DNA from: an uncultured Clostridia bacterium
Lineage (GTDB): Bacteria; Bacillota; Clostridia; Christensenellales; CAG-314
DNA length: 17,983 nucleotides
Assembly: GCA_934177025.1 (NCBI GenBank)
Contig: CAKPPA010000005.1
Span: 1 to 17,983 of the forward strand
Direction: 5' to 3'
Shown here piece by piece: positions 1 through 8,077 of the stretch (positions are counted from its first letter, which is position 1; each line of letters opens with the position of its first letter). The translations under genes were made by a program, and so were the position numbers. The notes under the pieces are model-generated. The model did no database searches, was not told the origin of the DNA, and worked only from the letters and a program-made list of their open reading frames with translations.

Positions 1-590
1 AACAAAACGCACAAAAATACTACAAAAAATACACCAAGCAAAAAAGTACGGTGGAAGTGATGAAAAAACTCGTGCATGAAAACCGCGACACGCTGGACTA
101 CCTCGACTCCGTGCAAAACAGCCTGCGGTTTCGATTGGAACAAAGCGATTTGAACGAAATTCGCGCGGAATTGCTGCAAACGGGAATTTTGAAGGAAAAG
201 AAAAGAAACGCCCCGAAAAAGAACGTTGTCGCAAAGCCAAGGCACTACGTGATTGACGGATTCGACGTGTTTGTCGGAAAAAACAATTTGCAAAACGATG
301 CCGTAACCTTTCAATTAAGTGCGCCAAACGACCTGTGGCTGCACACGAAAGGCGTACATTCCGCGCACGTTTTGATTAAAACGGAAAACAAAGAAGTGCC
401 GCTCCCCGTCCTAGAGGCCGCGGCGGAAATTACGGCGTTTTACTCGCAATCCACCGCAAAAACGGAAGTGGATTACACCCGTAAAAAGCACGTAAAAAAA
501 CCGAGCGGCTCAAAACCCGGTTTTGTAAGATACACCGATTTTGAAACCTGCTCGGTTTTGCCGAACGAACACAAAGAGTTTTTAAAATAA
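1..590 (+). CDS. rqcH: RqcH (NEMF/FbpA family) ribosome quality-control protein, C-terminal part
   Basis: The frame is open from the window's left edge (first full codon at base 3) to a TAA at 588-590, giving 195 residues, so the gene begins outside the window. The opening residues NAQKYYKKYTKQK are typical of the start of the central coiled coil of this family. From about base 235 the NFACT-R domain follows, with GKNNLQND, DLWLHTK, SAHV, VDYTRKKHVKKPSGSKPG and VRYTDF. Known role of the family: RqcH binds obstructed 50S subunits carrying peptidyl-tRNA and directs alanine tailing of stalled nascent chains; it was earlier annotated as a fibronectin-binding protein. The N-terminal NFACT-N domain is not in view, so its key residues cannot be checked. 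The gene converges on the minus-strand small membrane protein gene, with a 9-base overlap of the two 3' ends. Family assignment is secure. Confidence 0.93.
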   Translation, partial: QNAQKYYKKYTKQKSTVEVMKKLVHENRDTLDYLDSVQNSLRFRLEQSDLNEIRAELLQTGILKEKKRNAPKKNVVAKPRHYVIDGFDVFVGKNNLQNDAVTFQLSAPNDLWLHTKGVHSAHVLIKTENKEVPLPVLEAAAEITAFYSQSTAKTEVDYTRKKHVKKPSGSKPGFVRYTDFETCSVLPNEHKEFLK

Positions 591-878
591 TTTACCGCAA
601 AGGTACAAAATACCGAATGCCAGCACCACCAAAGCAATTGCTACGGCGATCACCATGATCCAAAGCAGTTGCTTGTTTTTTTGCGGATCGTCAATGGGTT
701 GCAGATACTCGATGATTTGCAACACCGCATACACTGCCGTAACGATCATTAAGCAAACGATGGAAACCTGCATCAGTGCGCGTACTTGCAGCACTGCGCC
801 CAAAATCGTGAGGATTACCGCCCCGACGAGTAGGCCTGCCAAAATTTTTTCCGTAATGTTTTTTGCGCTTTCACTCAT
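582..878 (-). CDS. Small hydrophobic membrane protein, unknown function
   Basis: A 98-residue protein starting MSESAKNITEKIL and made almost wholly of hydrophobic helices: about residues 10-30, 33-57 and 70-95, with a short polar loop DDPQKNK between the last two. I chose the ATG at 876-878 because an AGGTGG ribosome binding site lies 5 bases upstream. The GTG at 885-887 that would add three residues sits inside that site. It begins one base after the stop of the preceding small membrane protein gene and is probably cotranscribed with it and with pyrD. Three membrane helices with a charged loop before the last helix give it the same plan as its neighbour, so the two may be distant duplicates. 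No family is recognised. Its stop codon overlaps the 3' end of rqcH on the other strand. Confidence 0.72.
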   Translation of the reverse strand: MSESAKNITEKILAGLLVGAVILTILGAVLQVRALMQVSIVCLMIVTAVYAVLQIIEYLQPIDDPQKNKQLLWIMVIAVAIALVVLAFGILYLCGKLF

Positions 879-879
879 G

Positions 880-1170
880 TTAGCCACCTATGACACCAAA
901 GATACTCAACGTGCCGATGACGATGCCGACTGCAAACACGGCAACCGAAACCCAAAACAACACGCGTACCCATTTTTTGTTGTTTTCCGCAAACGCGAAC
1001 GCCGCAAACGAAACCGCCAGCAACAATGCCAAATCGCGGACGTTTTTCAGCACTTCCACCAACGGGCCACCAATCGTTACCCAGTTGCTGATGATTTGCA
1101 AAACGGCAAACACGGCGGACATGACCAATGCAATATACGCCATCAAACGAATGAATTTGTTCGAATTCAT
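880..1170 (-). CDS. Small hydrophobic membrane protein, unknown function
   Basis: A 96-residue protein beginning MNSNKFIRLMAYIALV. Three hydrophobic segments are visible at about residues 8-33, 46-60 and 66-94, with a charged loop ENNKKW before the last, so it is probably an inner-membrane protein with little exposed mass. An AGGAG ribosome binding site precedes the ATG by about 10 bases. The gene starts 36 bases after the pyrD stop with no terminator between them, so it appears to ride at the end of the pyrimidine operon. The following gene encodes a protein of similar size and plan. I do not recognise a family. It is not a known orotate or uracil transporter, which are much larger, so any role in pyrimidine metabolism is only suggested by position. 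Confidence 0.72.
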   Translation of the reverse strand: MNSNKFIRLMAYIALVMSAVFAVLQIISNWVTIGGPLVEVLKNVRDLALLLAVSFAAFAFAENNKKWVRVLFWVSVAVFAVGIVIGTLSIFGVIGG

Positions 1171-1206
1171 ATACTCGCTTCTCCTAATTTTTTTGGCAAC
1201 CGAACG

Positions 1207-2115
1207 CTAAACGTCCAGTTTTCCGATTAATGTTGTTATATCATTTATTCCGTGAAAAGTCAAATAATTTTCCAAATCGCGAAGAATCTTGACACAGGCA
1301 AACGGATCGCGCAAGTTCGCCGTGCCCACCTGTACGGCGGTTGCGCCGCAAAGCATAAACTCCACGACGTCCTCGGCGGACGAGATGCCTCCCATGCCGA
1401 CAATCGGAATTTTTACCGTGCGATAGCAGTCGTAAACCATTTTTAACGCAACGGGCTTTACGGCAGGGCCGCTTAAGCCGCCGATGACGTTTTTTAAAAT
1501 CGGTTTCCGCGTGCGTAAATCCACCGCCATGCCCGTTAACGTGTTGATTAAGGAAATTCCGTCCGCACCGGCATCCTCGGCCGCTTTTGCGTTTTCGCGG
1601 ATGTCCGCCACGTTCGGCGTCAGTTTGACAAGGAGCGGTTTTTTGAGCACGGCACGCACGGCGGACGTGATTTCGTACACGCTTTCCGGCTTAACGCCGA
1701 ATGCCATGCCGCCCTCCTTCACGTTCGGGCAGGAAATGTTCATTTCCACCATATCCACGGCACTGTCGCTGACTTTTTTTGCAATTTCCACATAGTCCGA
1801 TTTGCTGTGCCCCGCAATGTTGGCAATTAAGCGCGTGTCGTACTTCCGTAAGGAAGGTAAATCCTCCGCCAAAAAGGCATCCACCCCGGGGTTTTGCAAG
1901 CCGACACTGTTTAAAATGCCGCTCGGCGTTTCCGCAATGCGCGGGCTTTCGTTGCCCTCGCGCCGTTCCAACGTCAGGCCTTTTAGGCTGATTCCGCCCA
2001 AAAGGCTTAAATCAAACAATTCCTCGAATTCCTTGCCGAACCCGAACGTACCGCTCGCCGGAATAATCGGGTTTTTAAACTCCACGCCCGCAATCGTAAC
2101 ATTCATGCGACTCAT
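1207..2115 (-). CDS. pyrD: Dihydroorotate dehydrogenase (class 1B), catalytic subunit
   Basis: Oxidises dihydroorotate to orotate with FMN as cofactor; in class 1B enzymes electrons pass to NAD+ through the PyrK subunit. At 302 residues the length is normal. Visible signatures are NPIIPASGTFGFG near residues 15-27, SVGLQNPG near 70-77, the active-site loop EMNISCPNVKEGG with the class 1 catalytic cysteine at about 129, VKLTPNV, and the C-terminal phosphate-binding region IVGMGGISSAEDVVEFMLCGATAVQVGTA. A cysteine rather than serine base, together with adjacent pyrK, marks it as class 1B. The ATG overlaps the pyrK stop as ATGA and an AGGTGG site lies just upstream. A second in-frame ATG three codons later cannot be excluded. 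It is the last recognisable enzyme gene of the operon. Confidence 0.96.
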   Translation of the reverse strand: MSRMNVTIAGVEFKNPIIPASGTFGFGKEFEELFDLSLLGGISLKGLTLERREGNESPRIAETPSGILNSVGLQNPGVDAFLAEDLPSLRKYDTRLIANIAGHSKSDYVEIAKKVSDSAVDMVEMNISCPNVKEGGMAFGVKPESVYEITSAVRAVLKKPLLVKLTPNVADIRENAKAAEDAGADGISLINTLTGMAVDLRTRKPILKNVIGGLSGPAVKPVALKMVYDCYRTVKIPIVGMGGISSAEDVVEFMLCGATAVQVGTANLRDPFACVKILRDLENYLTFHGINDITTLIGKLDV

Positions 2116-2879
2116 AATACCACCTCGCCGATTTCAAACACGGGGCCGTCCTTACAAACCCGTTTTTGCCGCGTTTTGTCCCCTTCCTGCGTTTTGCAGG
2201 TGCAAACGAGGCAAGCACCCATGCCGCAACCCATGCGTTGCTCCATGCTGACCAAAATGCGATACTTTTTGCCGTAAGGTTGCACGGACGGATACATCGC
2301 CTGCGGCCCGCACAACAGCACGACGTCGGGGCAAATACGATCGATTTCCTGTAACGCATAGGTGTTAATGTAACCTTTTTTGCCGAAGCTGCCATCGTCG
2401 GTTGCGATAACCGTTTCGACGGAGTGGCTTTGGAACACGTCCGCTTTGAGCATTTCGTCCTTACTGCGGAAGCCGAGGTAGCTGTAGTACTCCTTGTCGG
2501 GATAGGTTTTAAACACGGACATTAACGGAAGCACCCCTGCTCCGCCGCCTAAAATCAAAACCTTTTTTTCCTCGTCCTTTAAATGGAATCCGTTGCCGAG
2601 GGGTAGTAGCACGTCTGTTGCCTCCCCAACTTTTAACTGCGTCATTCGTTCGGTGCCTTTTCCTACCACGGCGTAAACGAACGTAACGGTGTTGTTTTGT
2701 TCGTCGAAATCGTTGATTCCGAACGGACGACGCAACAACGTGTCCTCGCTGTGCGGCAACAAAAAGTTTAAAAACTGACCGCAATGCAAGGACGGAAGTG
2801 CATCGAACTTCAGCACCATTTCGTAATAGTGCGGCGCGATTTGCTTGTTTTTAAGGATGACTGCGTGTTGATCCGTCAT
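2112..2879 (-). CDS. pyrK: Dihydroorotate dehydrogenase electron-transfer subunit
   Basis: The flavoprotein iron-sulphur partner of class 1B PyrD; it carries FAD and a [2Fe-2S] cluster and passes electrons to NAD+. The 255-residue chain shows the FAD-binding LLRRPFGIND near residue 50, the nucleotide-binding ILGGGAGVLPLMSV near 110, LLCGPQAM near 190, and the cluster-binding cysteines at about 218, 223, 226 and 242 in the pattern CGMGACLVCTC ... RVCKDGPVF. I chose the ATG at 2877-2879 because it forms an ATGA overlap with the carB stop and has AAAGGAG 8 bases upstream. A GTG three codons earlier lies inside that ribosome binding site. It sits directly before pyrD, with a further ATGA overlap, matching equal production of the two subunits. 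Confidence 0.95.
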   Translation of the reverse strand: MTDQHAVILKNKQIAPHYYEMVLKFDALPSLHCGQFLNFLLPHSEDTLLRRPFGINDFDEQNNTVTFVYAVVGKGTERMTQLKVGEATDVLLPLGNGFHLKDEEKKVLILGGGAGVLPLMSVFKTYPDKEYYSYLGFRSKDEMLKADVFQSHSVETVIATDDGSFGKKGYINTYALQEIDRICPDVVLLCGPQAMYPSVQPYGKKYRILVSMEQRMGCGMGACLVCTCKTQEGDKTRQKRVCKDGPVFEIGEVVL

Positions 2880-5800
2880 TTTTTCCACTCCTTTAAATCC
2901 TGTAGGCTAATCGGCGTCAATTCCGCTTCCGAGCGTTTGCTTTTCAGCGCCGTCAAAAGGGCTTGCGCCGTGTCCGGTGCGGTTAGGCACGGAATGCCGC
3001 GCTCGGTGGCAAACCGACGAATGCGGAATCCGTCGCGCGAACTGTCCCTGCCGTGCGTCGGCGTGTTTAAAATTAAATGAATTTTGCCGCTTTTAATCAA
3101 ACTTTCGAGGTTCGGCTCCCCTTCGCCCAACCGACGTACTACGTTTGTCGGAACGAAGTTGGTGTTTAACACGTGCGCCGTGCCGCTGGTTGCGTACAAA
3201 TCGAAGCCCAAAGCCGCAAAGCCTTTTGCAATCGGAATTACTTCCTGCTTGTAGCGGTTGGATATGCTGAACAAAATGCCCGGGTGCTCCCAATTCATAC
3301 GAATGCCGCCGGCAACCAAGCCTTTGCAAATGGCTTCGCCGAAATCCCTGCCGATGCCGAGCACTTCGCCGGTGGACTTCATTTCCGGCGACAACGAAAT
3401 TTCCAAATCCGGAATTTTTTCGTTGGAGAATACCGGCACTTTTACGGCGTAAAACGGTTTTTTCGGTGCCAATTCCTGCGTGACGCCCATTTCCTTTAGT
3501 GAAATGCCGAGGGCACACTTGACTGCCATTTCCACCATCGGAATTTCCGTTACTTTGCTGATGTAAGGCACGGTGCGCGACGAACGCGGATTGACTTCGA
3601 TGATGTAAATGCGATCCTCCTGCACGATGAACTGCACGTTAATCAGTCCGATGGTTTTGGTGCCGAGGGCAAGTTTGCGCGTGATTTCCGTCAGGCGTTG
3701 CTCCGTTTCCGCCGGCAAGGACGCCGGATAAACCGAAATGCTGTCCCCGCTGTGAATGCCCGTGCGTTCGATGTGACGCATAAAGCCCGGAATCAAAATT
3801 TCCTTACCGTCGCAAACGGCATCCACTTCCAATTCCTCGCCCATGATGTACTTATCCACCAAAATCGGGTGTTCCTGCCGATTTCGATTGATGATTTCCA
3901 TATATTTTTCGATATCTTCGTCGTTGTAGCAAATTTCCATGCCTTGCCCGCCCAACACGTAACTCGGACGAACGAGGACAGGATACGTCAATTCCGCCGC
4001 CGCTTGCAAGGCTTCCTTTGCCGTGAACACGGTGTAGCCCTGCGGACGGGAAATTTCCAACTCCGTCAAAAGTGCGTCGAACTCCTCGCGATCCTCCGCG
4101 CGGTCGATATCCTCCGCCGTGGTGCCTAAAATGCGGAAGCCGTTTTCGCTGACGGTTTTTGCAAGTTTGACGGCGGTTTGTCCGCCGAACTGCACGAACA
4201 CGCCGTAAGGACGCTCCTTTTCGAGGACGTTAAGGACTTCCTCCTCCGTCAACGGCTCGAAGTACAGCCGATCGGCAGTGTCGAAATCGGTGCTGACCGT
4301 TTCCGGATTGTTGTTGATAATGACGGTGTCGTAACCGAGTTTTTTTAACGCCCAAACGCAATGGACGGAGCAGTAGTCGAACTCCACGCCCTGCCCGATT
4401 CGAATCGGACCGCTGCCCAGTACGACAACCGTTTTCCTTTGCCCGCAAGTTGCTTCGTCGGAAATGCCGTAGGAGGAGTAGTAATAGTCGCTTTTTGCCT
4501 GAAACTCGCCGGCGCACGTGTCAACCATGTTGTAAACCGGCAAAATGCCTGCCTGTTTTCGAATGCGACGCACTTCCTGTTCGGTCGTGTTCGTCAATTC
4601 GCCGATGGCACGGTCGGAAAAACCGAGAACTTTCCACTGCCGCAACGCTTCGCCGTTTTGCAAAATGCTTTCGCCGTCCGCTTTTAATTCCTCTTCCTTT
4701 TTGACAATGTCGCGGAACTTACGCAAAAACCACAAGTCGATTTTTGTGATTTCGTGAATTTGTTCGACGGAAACGCCTTTTCGCAAGCATTCGAACACAC
4801 AGAAAATGCGCAGGTCGTTTTGAACGTGCAACAATTCCACCAATTCGTCCTTCGATTTTTGTGCGTACGGTGCGTACAGCGGACGATAAAAGCCGAGTTC
4901 CAAGGAACGCAGGGATTTTAAAAATGCCGCTTCGAAACAAGGTGCAAGGCTCATGACCTCCCCCGTTGCTTTCATTTTCGTGCCCAAATGCCGATTTGCC
5001 TGCACGAATTTGTCGAACGGCCAACGCGGGAATTTGCAAACGACGTAATCCATTGCCGGCTCGAAACAAGCGGCGGTTTGCCCCGTGACGCTGTTGACGA
5101 TTTCGTCGAGATTCAGCCCGATTGCAACCAATGCCGCAACGCGTGCAATTGGATAGCCCGTTGCTTTCGACGCCAATGCGCTGCTGCGGCTGACACGCGG
5201 ATTTACTTCGATGACGGCGTACTCCATGCTGTTCGGATTCAGTGCAAACTGCACGTTGCAACCGCCCTGTATGCCGAGTTCGCCGATGATTTTTAAACTT
5301 GCGGTACGCAACATTTGATTTTCCTTGTCGCGTAACGTTTGTACCGGTGCGACAACGATGCTGTCGCCCGTGTGAATGCCGACCGGATCGATGTTTTCCA
5401 TGTTGCACACGGTAATGCAGTTGCCTGCGCCGTCACGCAACACTTCGTACTCGATTTCCTTCCAGCCGGAGATGCAACGTTCGATTAATGCCTGATGCAC
5501 GCGGCTTTCGCGCAAACCGTCCGTGCAGATTGTGCGCAAGGTTTCCTCGTCGTCCGCAATGCCGCCGCCCGTGCCGCCTAACGTGTAGGCAGGGCGCACA
5601 ATGACGGGATAGCCCACGCGGTTGGCAAACTCCACCGCCGCTTCCGTTTCCGTAACGATGACGCTTTCCACCACCGGTTGCTGTAATTTCAGCATGGTGT
5701 CCTTAAACGCTTCGCGATCCTCCGCCTTGCGAATGGCATCCAAACTCGTGCCGAGTAGACGCACGTTCTTTTCCGCCAAAAATCCGCTTTCCGCCAATTC

Positions 5801-6100
5801 GACCGCAAGGTTTAGCCCCGTTTGCCCGCCTAACGTCGGCAGTAAACAATCCGGCTTTTCCTTTTCGATGATGTTTTTCAGTACCGGCACCGTTAACGGC
5901 TCGATGTACACCTTGTCCGCCATTTCGCGATCCGTCATGATGGTTGCAGGGTTGCTGTTTACCAAAACAACTTCCAAATGATGTTCCTTCAATGCACGGC
6001 ACGCTTGCGTCCCTGCATAGTCGAATTCCGCCGCTTGCCCGATGACGATCGGGCCGCTGCCCAGCACCATGACTTTTCGGATGTTTTTATCAATCGGCAT
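2876..6100 (-). CDS. carB: Carbamoyl-phosphate synthase large subunit
   Basis: Makes carbamoyl phosphate from bicarbonate, two ATP and ammonia channelled from CarA. The 1074 residues are full length and show the expected internal duplication. The N-terminal carboxyphosphate half starts with VMVLGSGPIVIGQAAEFDYAG and has the ATP-grasp segment PVIVRPAYTLGGTGGGIA near residue 170. The carbamoyl-phosphate half starts near 555 with VVVLGSGPIRIGQGVEFDYC and has PVLVRPSYVLGGQGMEI. Each half has an EVNPR motif with the expected metal-binding glutamate and asparagine. An MGS-like regulatory domain ends the protein (LGFDLYATSGTAHVL ... LILNTPTHGRDS). The start overlaps the end of carA by 11 bases and has a GGAGG site. 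Location in a PyrR-controlled operon suggests a pyrimidine-regulated enzyme; whether a second, arginine-regulated copy exists cannot be seen here. Confidence 0.98.
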   Translation of the reverse strand: MPIDKNIRKVMVLGSGPIVIGQAAEFDYAGTQACRALKEHHLEVVLVNSNPATIMTDREMADKVYIEPLTVPVLKNIIEKEKPDCLLPTLGGQTGLNLAVELAESGFLAEKNVRLLGTSLDAIRKAEDREAFKDTMLKLQQPVVESVIVTETEAAVEFANRVGYPVIVRPAYTLGGTGGGIADDEETLRTICTDGLRESRVHQALIERCISGWKEIEYEVLRDGAGNCITVCNMENIDPVGIHTGDSIVVAPVQTLRDKENQMLRTASLKIIGELGIQGGCNVQFALNPNSMEYAVIEVNPRVSRSSALASKATGYPIARVAALVAIGLNLDEIVNSVTGQTAACFEPAMDYVVCKFPRWPFDKFVQANRHLGTKMKATGEVMSLAPCFEAAFLKSLRSLELGFYRPLYAPYAQKSKDELVELLHVQNDLRIFCVFECLRKGVSVEQIHEITKIDLWFLRKFRDIVKKEEELKADGESILQNGEALRQWKVLGFSDRAIGELTNTTEQEVRRIRKQAGILPVYNMVDTCAGEFQAKSDYYYSSYGISDEATCGQRKTVVVLGSGPIRIGQGVEFDYCSVHCVWALKKLGYDTVIINNNPETVSTDFDTADRLYFEPLTEEEVLNVLEKERPYGVFVQFGGQTAVKLAKTVSENGFRILGTTAEDIDRAEDREEFDALLTELEISRPQGYTVFTAKEALQAAAELTYPVLVRPSYVLGGQGMEICYNDEDIEKYMEIINRNRQEHPILVDKYIMGEELEVDAVCDGKEILIPGFMRHIERTGIHSGDSISVYPASLPAETEQRLTEITRKLALGTKTIGLINVQFIVQEDRIYIIEVNPRSSRTVPYISKVTEIPMVEMAVKCALGISLKEMGVTQELAPKKPFYAVKVPVFSNEKIPDLEISLSPEMKSTGEVLGIGRDFGEAICKGLVAGGIRMNWEHPGILFSISNRYKQEVIPIAKGFAALGFDLYATSGTAHVLNTNFVPTNVVRRLGEGEPNLESLIKSGKIHLILNTPTHGRDSSRDGFRIRRFATERGIPCLTAPDTAQALLTALKSKRSEAELTPISLQDLKEWKK
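2888..2894 (-). promoter_or_regulatory. Ribosome binding site deciding the pyrK start
   Basis: AAAGGAG on the minus strand, 8 bases before the ATG at 2877-2879 and inside the 3' end of carB. The alternative GTG at 2886-2888 overlaps this site, so the ATG is preferred. Confidence 0.8.
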
Positions 6101-7166
6101 TTTGCTCGCCTCCCAAACCCTTTATGAATTCCGCAAATAGTCCTGCCGTATCCTGCGGGCCCGGGCAGGCTTCGGGATGAAACTGCACGCTGAAACACGG
6201 AGTGTTGCGATAGCGCAACCCCTCCACCGAGCCGTCGTTCAGGCTGACGTGCGTTACTTCCGCAATCTCCGCCGTTTGCGGCGTTTTTACGGCATAGCCG
6301 TGATTTTGACTGGTGATGAAAATTTTTCCCGTTGTTATGTTTTTGACGGGATGATTTGCGCCGCGATGCCCGTATGCCATTTTAAACGTTTCGAGCCCGT
6401 GCGCCAATGCCAACAGTTGATGCCCCATGCAAATGCCGAACATCGGTTTTTTGCCGAGCATTTTTTTGATTTCGGTTAAAATTTCCGTATATTCCGCCGG
6501 ATCCCCCGGACCGTTGGATAAAAAGATTCCGTCCGGATTGTGCGACAGCACTTCCTCCGCCGACGTTCCGCAAGGGAACACCAAAAGATTTGCGCCCTGC
6601 CGATGCAGTTCGCGCAGCATGTTTTCCTTAATGCCGTAATCCATGACAGCGACGGTGACGTTGCCGTCCCCTTTGATTTCGTACATTTTTTTCGTCGATA
6701 CCCGATACATCGGTTTTTCATTGCGATAGTTGCGAATGGTTTTTAGGGCTTCCGCCTTATCCTCCCCTTCGGCACAGATTTTGCCGCGGGTAACCCCTTC
6801 GCGCAATTTCAGCGTTAAGGCACGCGTATCCACACCGCAAATGCCGCGGACGTGATGCTTTTTTAAAAATTCGTCCAACGTGCCTTGCGTTTTCCAATTG
6901 CTCGGTTCCTCGCACAATTCTCGCACAACCAGCCCCGCTACGCCGCAGTAAGGCGACTCCTCATCCGTGTCGTTGACGCCGACGTTGCCGATGAGCGGAT
7001 ACGTCAACGTTAAAATTTGCCCGTGAAAGGACGGATCCGTTAAGGATTCATGATACCCCGTCATTGCCGTGGTAAACACCACTTCCCCACAGGAAGGGAC
7101 TTCGTCGCCGAAGGCATAACCCGAAAACTCTGTTCCGTCCTCCAACAATAAAAATGATTTTTTCAT
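6090..7166 (-). CDS. carA: Carbamoyl-phosphate synthase small (glutaminase) subunit
   Basis: Hydrolyses glutamine and feeds ammonia to CarB for carbamoyl phosphate synthesis. The 358 residues are a normal length. The N-terminal CPSase domain is recognisable from LEDGTEFSGYAFG and VVFTTAMTGYHESLTDPSF. The C-terminal class I glutamine amidotransferase domain has FLSNGPGDP near residue 216, the nucleophile loop MFGICMGHQLLALA with cysteine at about 246, and FSVQFHPEA with the catalytic histidine and glutamate at about 330 and 332. The catalytic triad is therefore intact. The ATG overlaps the pyrF stop as ATGA, with an AAGGTG ribosome binding site upstream, and its own 3' end overlaps carB, so the two subunits are probably translated together. 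Confidence 0.98.
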   Translation of the reverse strand: MKKSFLLLEDGTEFSGYAFGDEVPSCGEVVFTTAMTGYHESLTDPSFHGQILTLTYPLIGNVGVNDTDEESPYCGVAGLVVRELCEEPSNWKTQGTLDEFLKKHHVRGICGVDTRALTLKLREGVTRGKICAEGEDKAEALKTIRNYRNEKPMYRVSTKKMYEIKGDGNVTVAVMDYGIKENMLRELHRQGANLLVFPCGTSAEEVLSHNPDGIFLSNGPGDPAEYTEILTEIKKMLGKKPMFGICMGHQLLALAHGLETFKMAYGHRGANHPVKNITTGKIFITSQNHGYAVKTPQTAEIAEVTHVSLNDGSVEGLRYRNTPCFSVQFHPEACPGPQDTAGLFAEFIKGLGGEQNAD

Positions 7167-8077
7167 TTTTCACCTTCTTTCCGCACGGAGTTCAAATCCG
7201 CCTGCATCCATTCCGCCGCACGACGTGCCGCTTCGTCGTAGCGCAATCCGCGCCATTGTTCCTTTTGATAAGCGCAAAGAATGCCCCTTGAGGAATTGAC
7301 GACGGCACCCAATCCGTTTTTGTCGAAATTTGCTTTTACGTCCTGCGCCGTGGCTCCCTGTGCGCCGTAGCCCGGCACCAAAAAGAACACGTGCGGAAAC
7401 TCCTTGCGCAGTTTTTCCGCCTGCACGGGATAGGTTGCTCCCACAACGGCACCCACGGCGGAGTAGCCGTACTTGCCGATGAGATCCTTGCCCCATTCCG
7501 CCGTTAAGGATGCGGCTTCCTCGTACACCGTTTTGCCGTTATCCAAAATGCGATCCTGTAGTTGCCCGCCCGACGGATTGGAGGTTTTTGCCAAAACGAA
7601 AATGCCTTTGTCGTTGTTGACGCATTCCTTGCTGAACGGAAGGATTCCGTCCGCCCCGAGATAGCCGTTGACGGTTAAAAAATCCGCAGCGAAGGCACGC
7701 AGCGTTTTGCCGCCGATTTCCGTGCCGCCGAGATACGCTTTGGAGTACGCTTCGGCAGTGCTGCCGATGTCGTTCCGCTTTGCATCCGCAATCGTTACCA
7801 TTCCGCGGTTTTTGGCGTATTTTAAAGTTTCCGCAAAGGCACGCATGCCTTCGTAACCGTACATTTCGTAGTAAGCAACCTGCACTTTGACTGCCGGTAC
7901 AAAATCGTAAATGCGGTCGATAATGGCGCAGTTAAACGCCAAAATCGCATCGGCCGCTTCGCGAAAATCCGAAACGTGCTTCCGTTCCTCCTCCGGAAGG
8001 TACTTTAAGCAGGTGTCCAGTCCTACCACGGAAACGTTGTCCGTTTGCAAAATTTTTTCTATCAAACGATCGATCAT
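7163..8077 (-). CDS. pyrF: Orotidine 5'-phosphate decarboxylase, long (type 2) form
   Basis: Decarboxylates OMP to UMP, the last step of de novo UMP synthesis. The 304-residue length is that of the long subfamily; Bacillus-type PyrF is about 240 residues. Visible features are VVGLDTCLKYLP near residue 17, FNCAIIDRIYDFVPAVKVQVAYYE near 48-71, the catalytic segment IADAKRNDIGSTAEAYS with D98, K100 and D103, and the phosphate-binding end region GYGAQGATAQDVKANFDKNGLGAVVNSSRGILCAY. It starts by an ATGA overlap with pyrC and ends by another with carA. Its place between pyrC and carA differs from Bacillus, where pyrF follows pyrD. The subtype supports a Clostridia or Negativicutes origin over Bacilli. 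Confidence 0.97.
   Translation of the reverse strand: MIDRLIEKILQTDNVSVVGLDTCLKYLPEEERKHVSDFREAADAILAFNCAIIDRIYDFVPAVKVQVAYYEMYGYEGMRAFAETLKYAKNRGMVTIADAKRNDIGSTAEAYSKAYLGGTEIGGKTLRAFAADFLTVNGYLGADGILPFSKECVNNDKGIFVLAKTSNPSGGQLQDRILDNGKTVYEEAASLTAEWGKDLIGKYGYSAVGAVVGATYPVQAEKLRKEFPHVFFLVPGYGAQGATAQDVKANFDKNGLGAVVNSSRGILCAYQKEQWRGLRYDEAARRAAEWMQADLNSVRKEGEK

Noticed and set aside
593..605. Small inverted repeat TACC...GGTA after rqcH, considered as a terminator
   Set aside because: Four base pairs with no following T-run in either direction is too weak, and it lies inside the membrane protein coding region.
1171..1206. Short gap between pyrD and the small membrane proteins, examined for a promoter or terminator
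   Set aside because: Only a ribosome binding site and an A/T-rich run are visible; no hairpin or paired promoter boxes could be supported.
655..1230. A 191-residue plus-strand frame opposite the two small membrane proteins
   Set aside because: Its product has a low-complexity, basic, histidine- and arginine-rich character of an antisense shadow, while the minus-strand frames have ribosome binding sites and a regular membrane-helix pattern.
4719..5408. A 229-residue minus-strand frame inside carB
   Set aside because: It overlaps a fully conserved carB in another frame and its arginine/glycine/histidine-rich product resembles no protein family.
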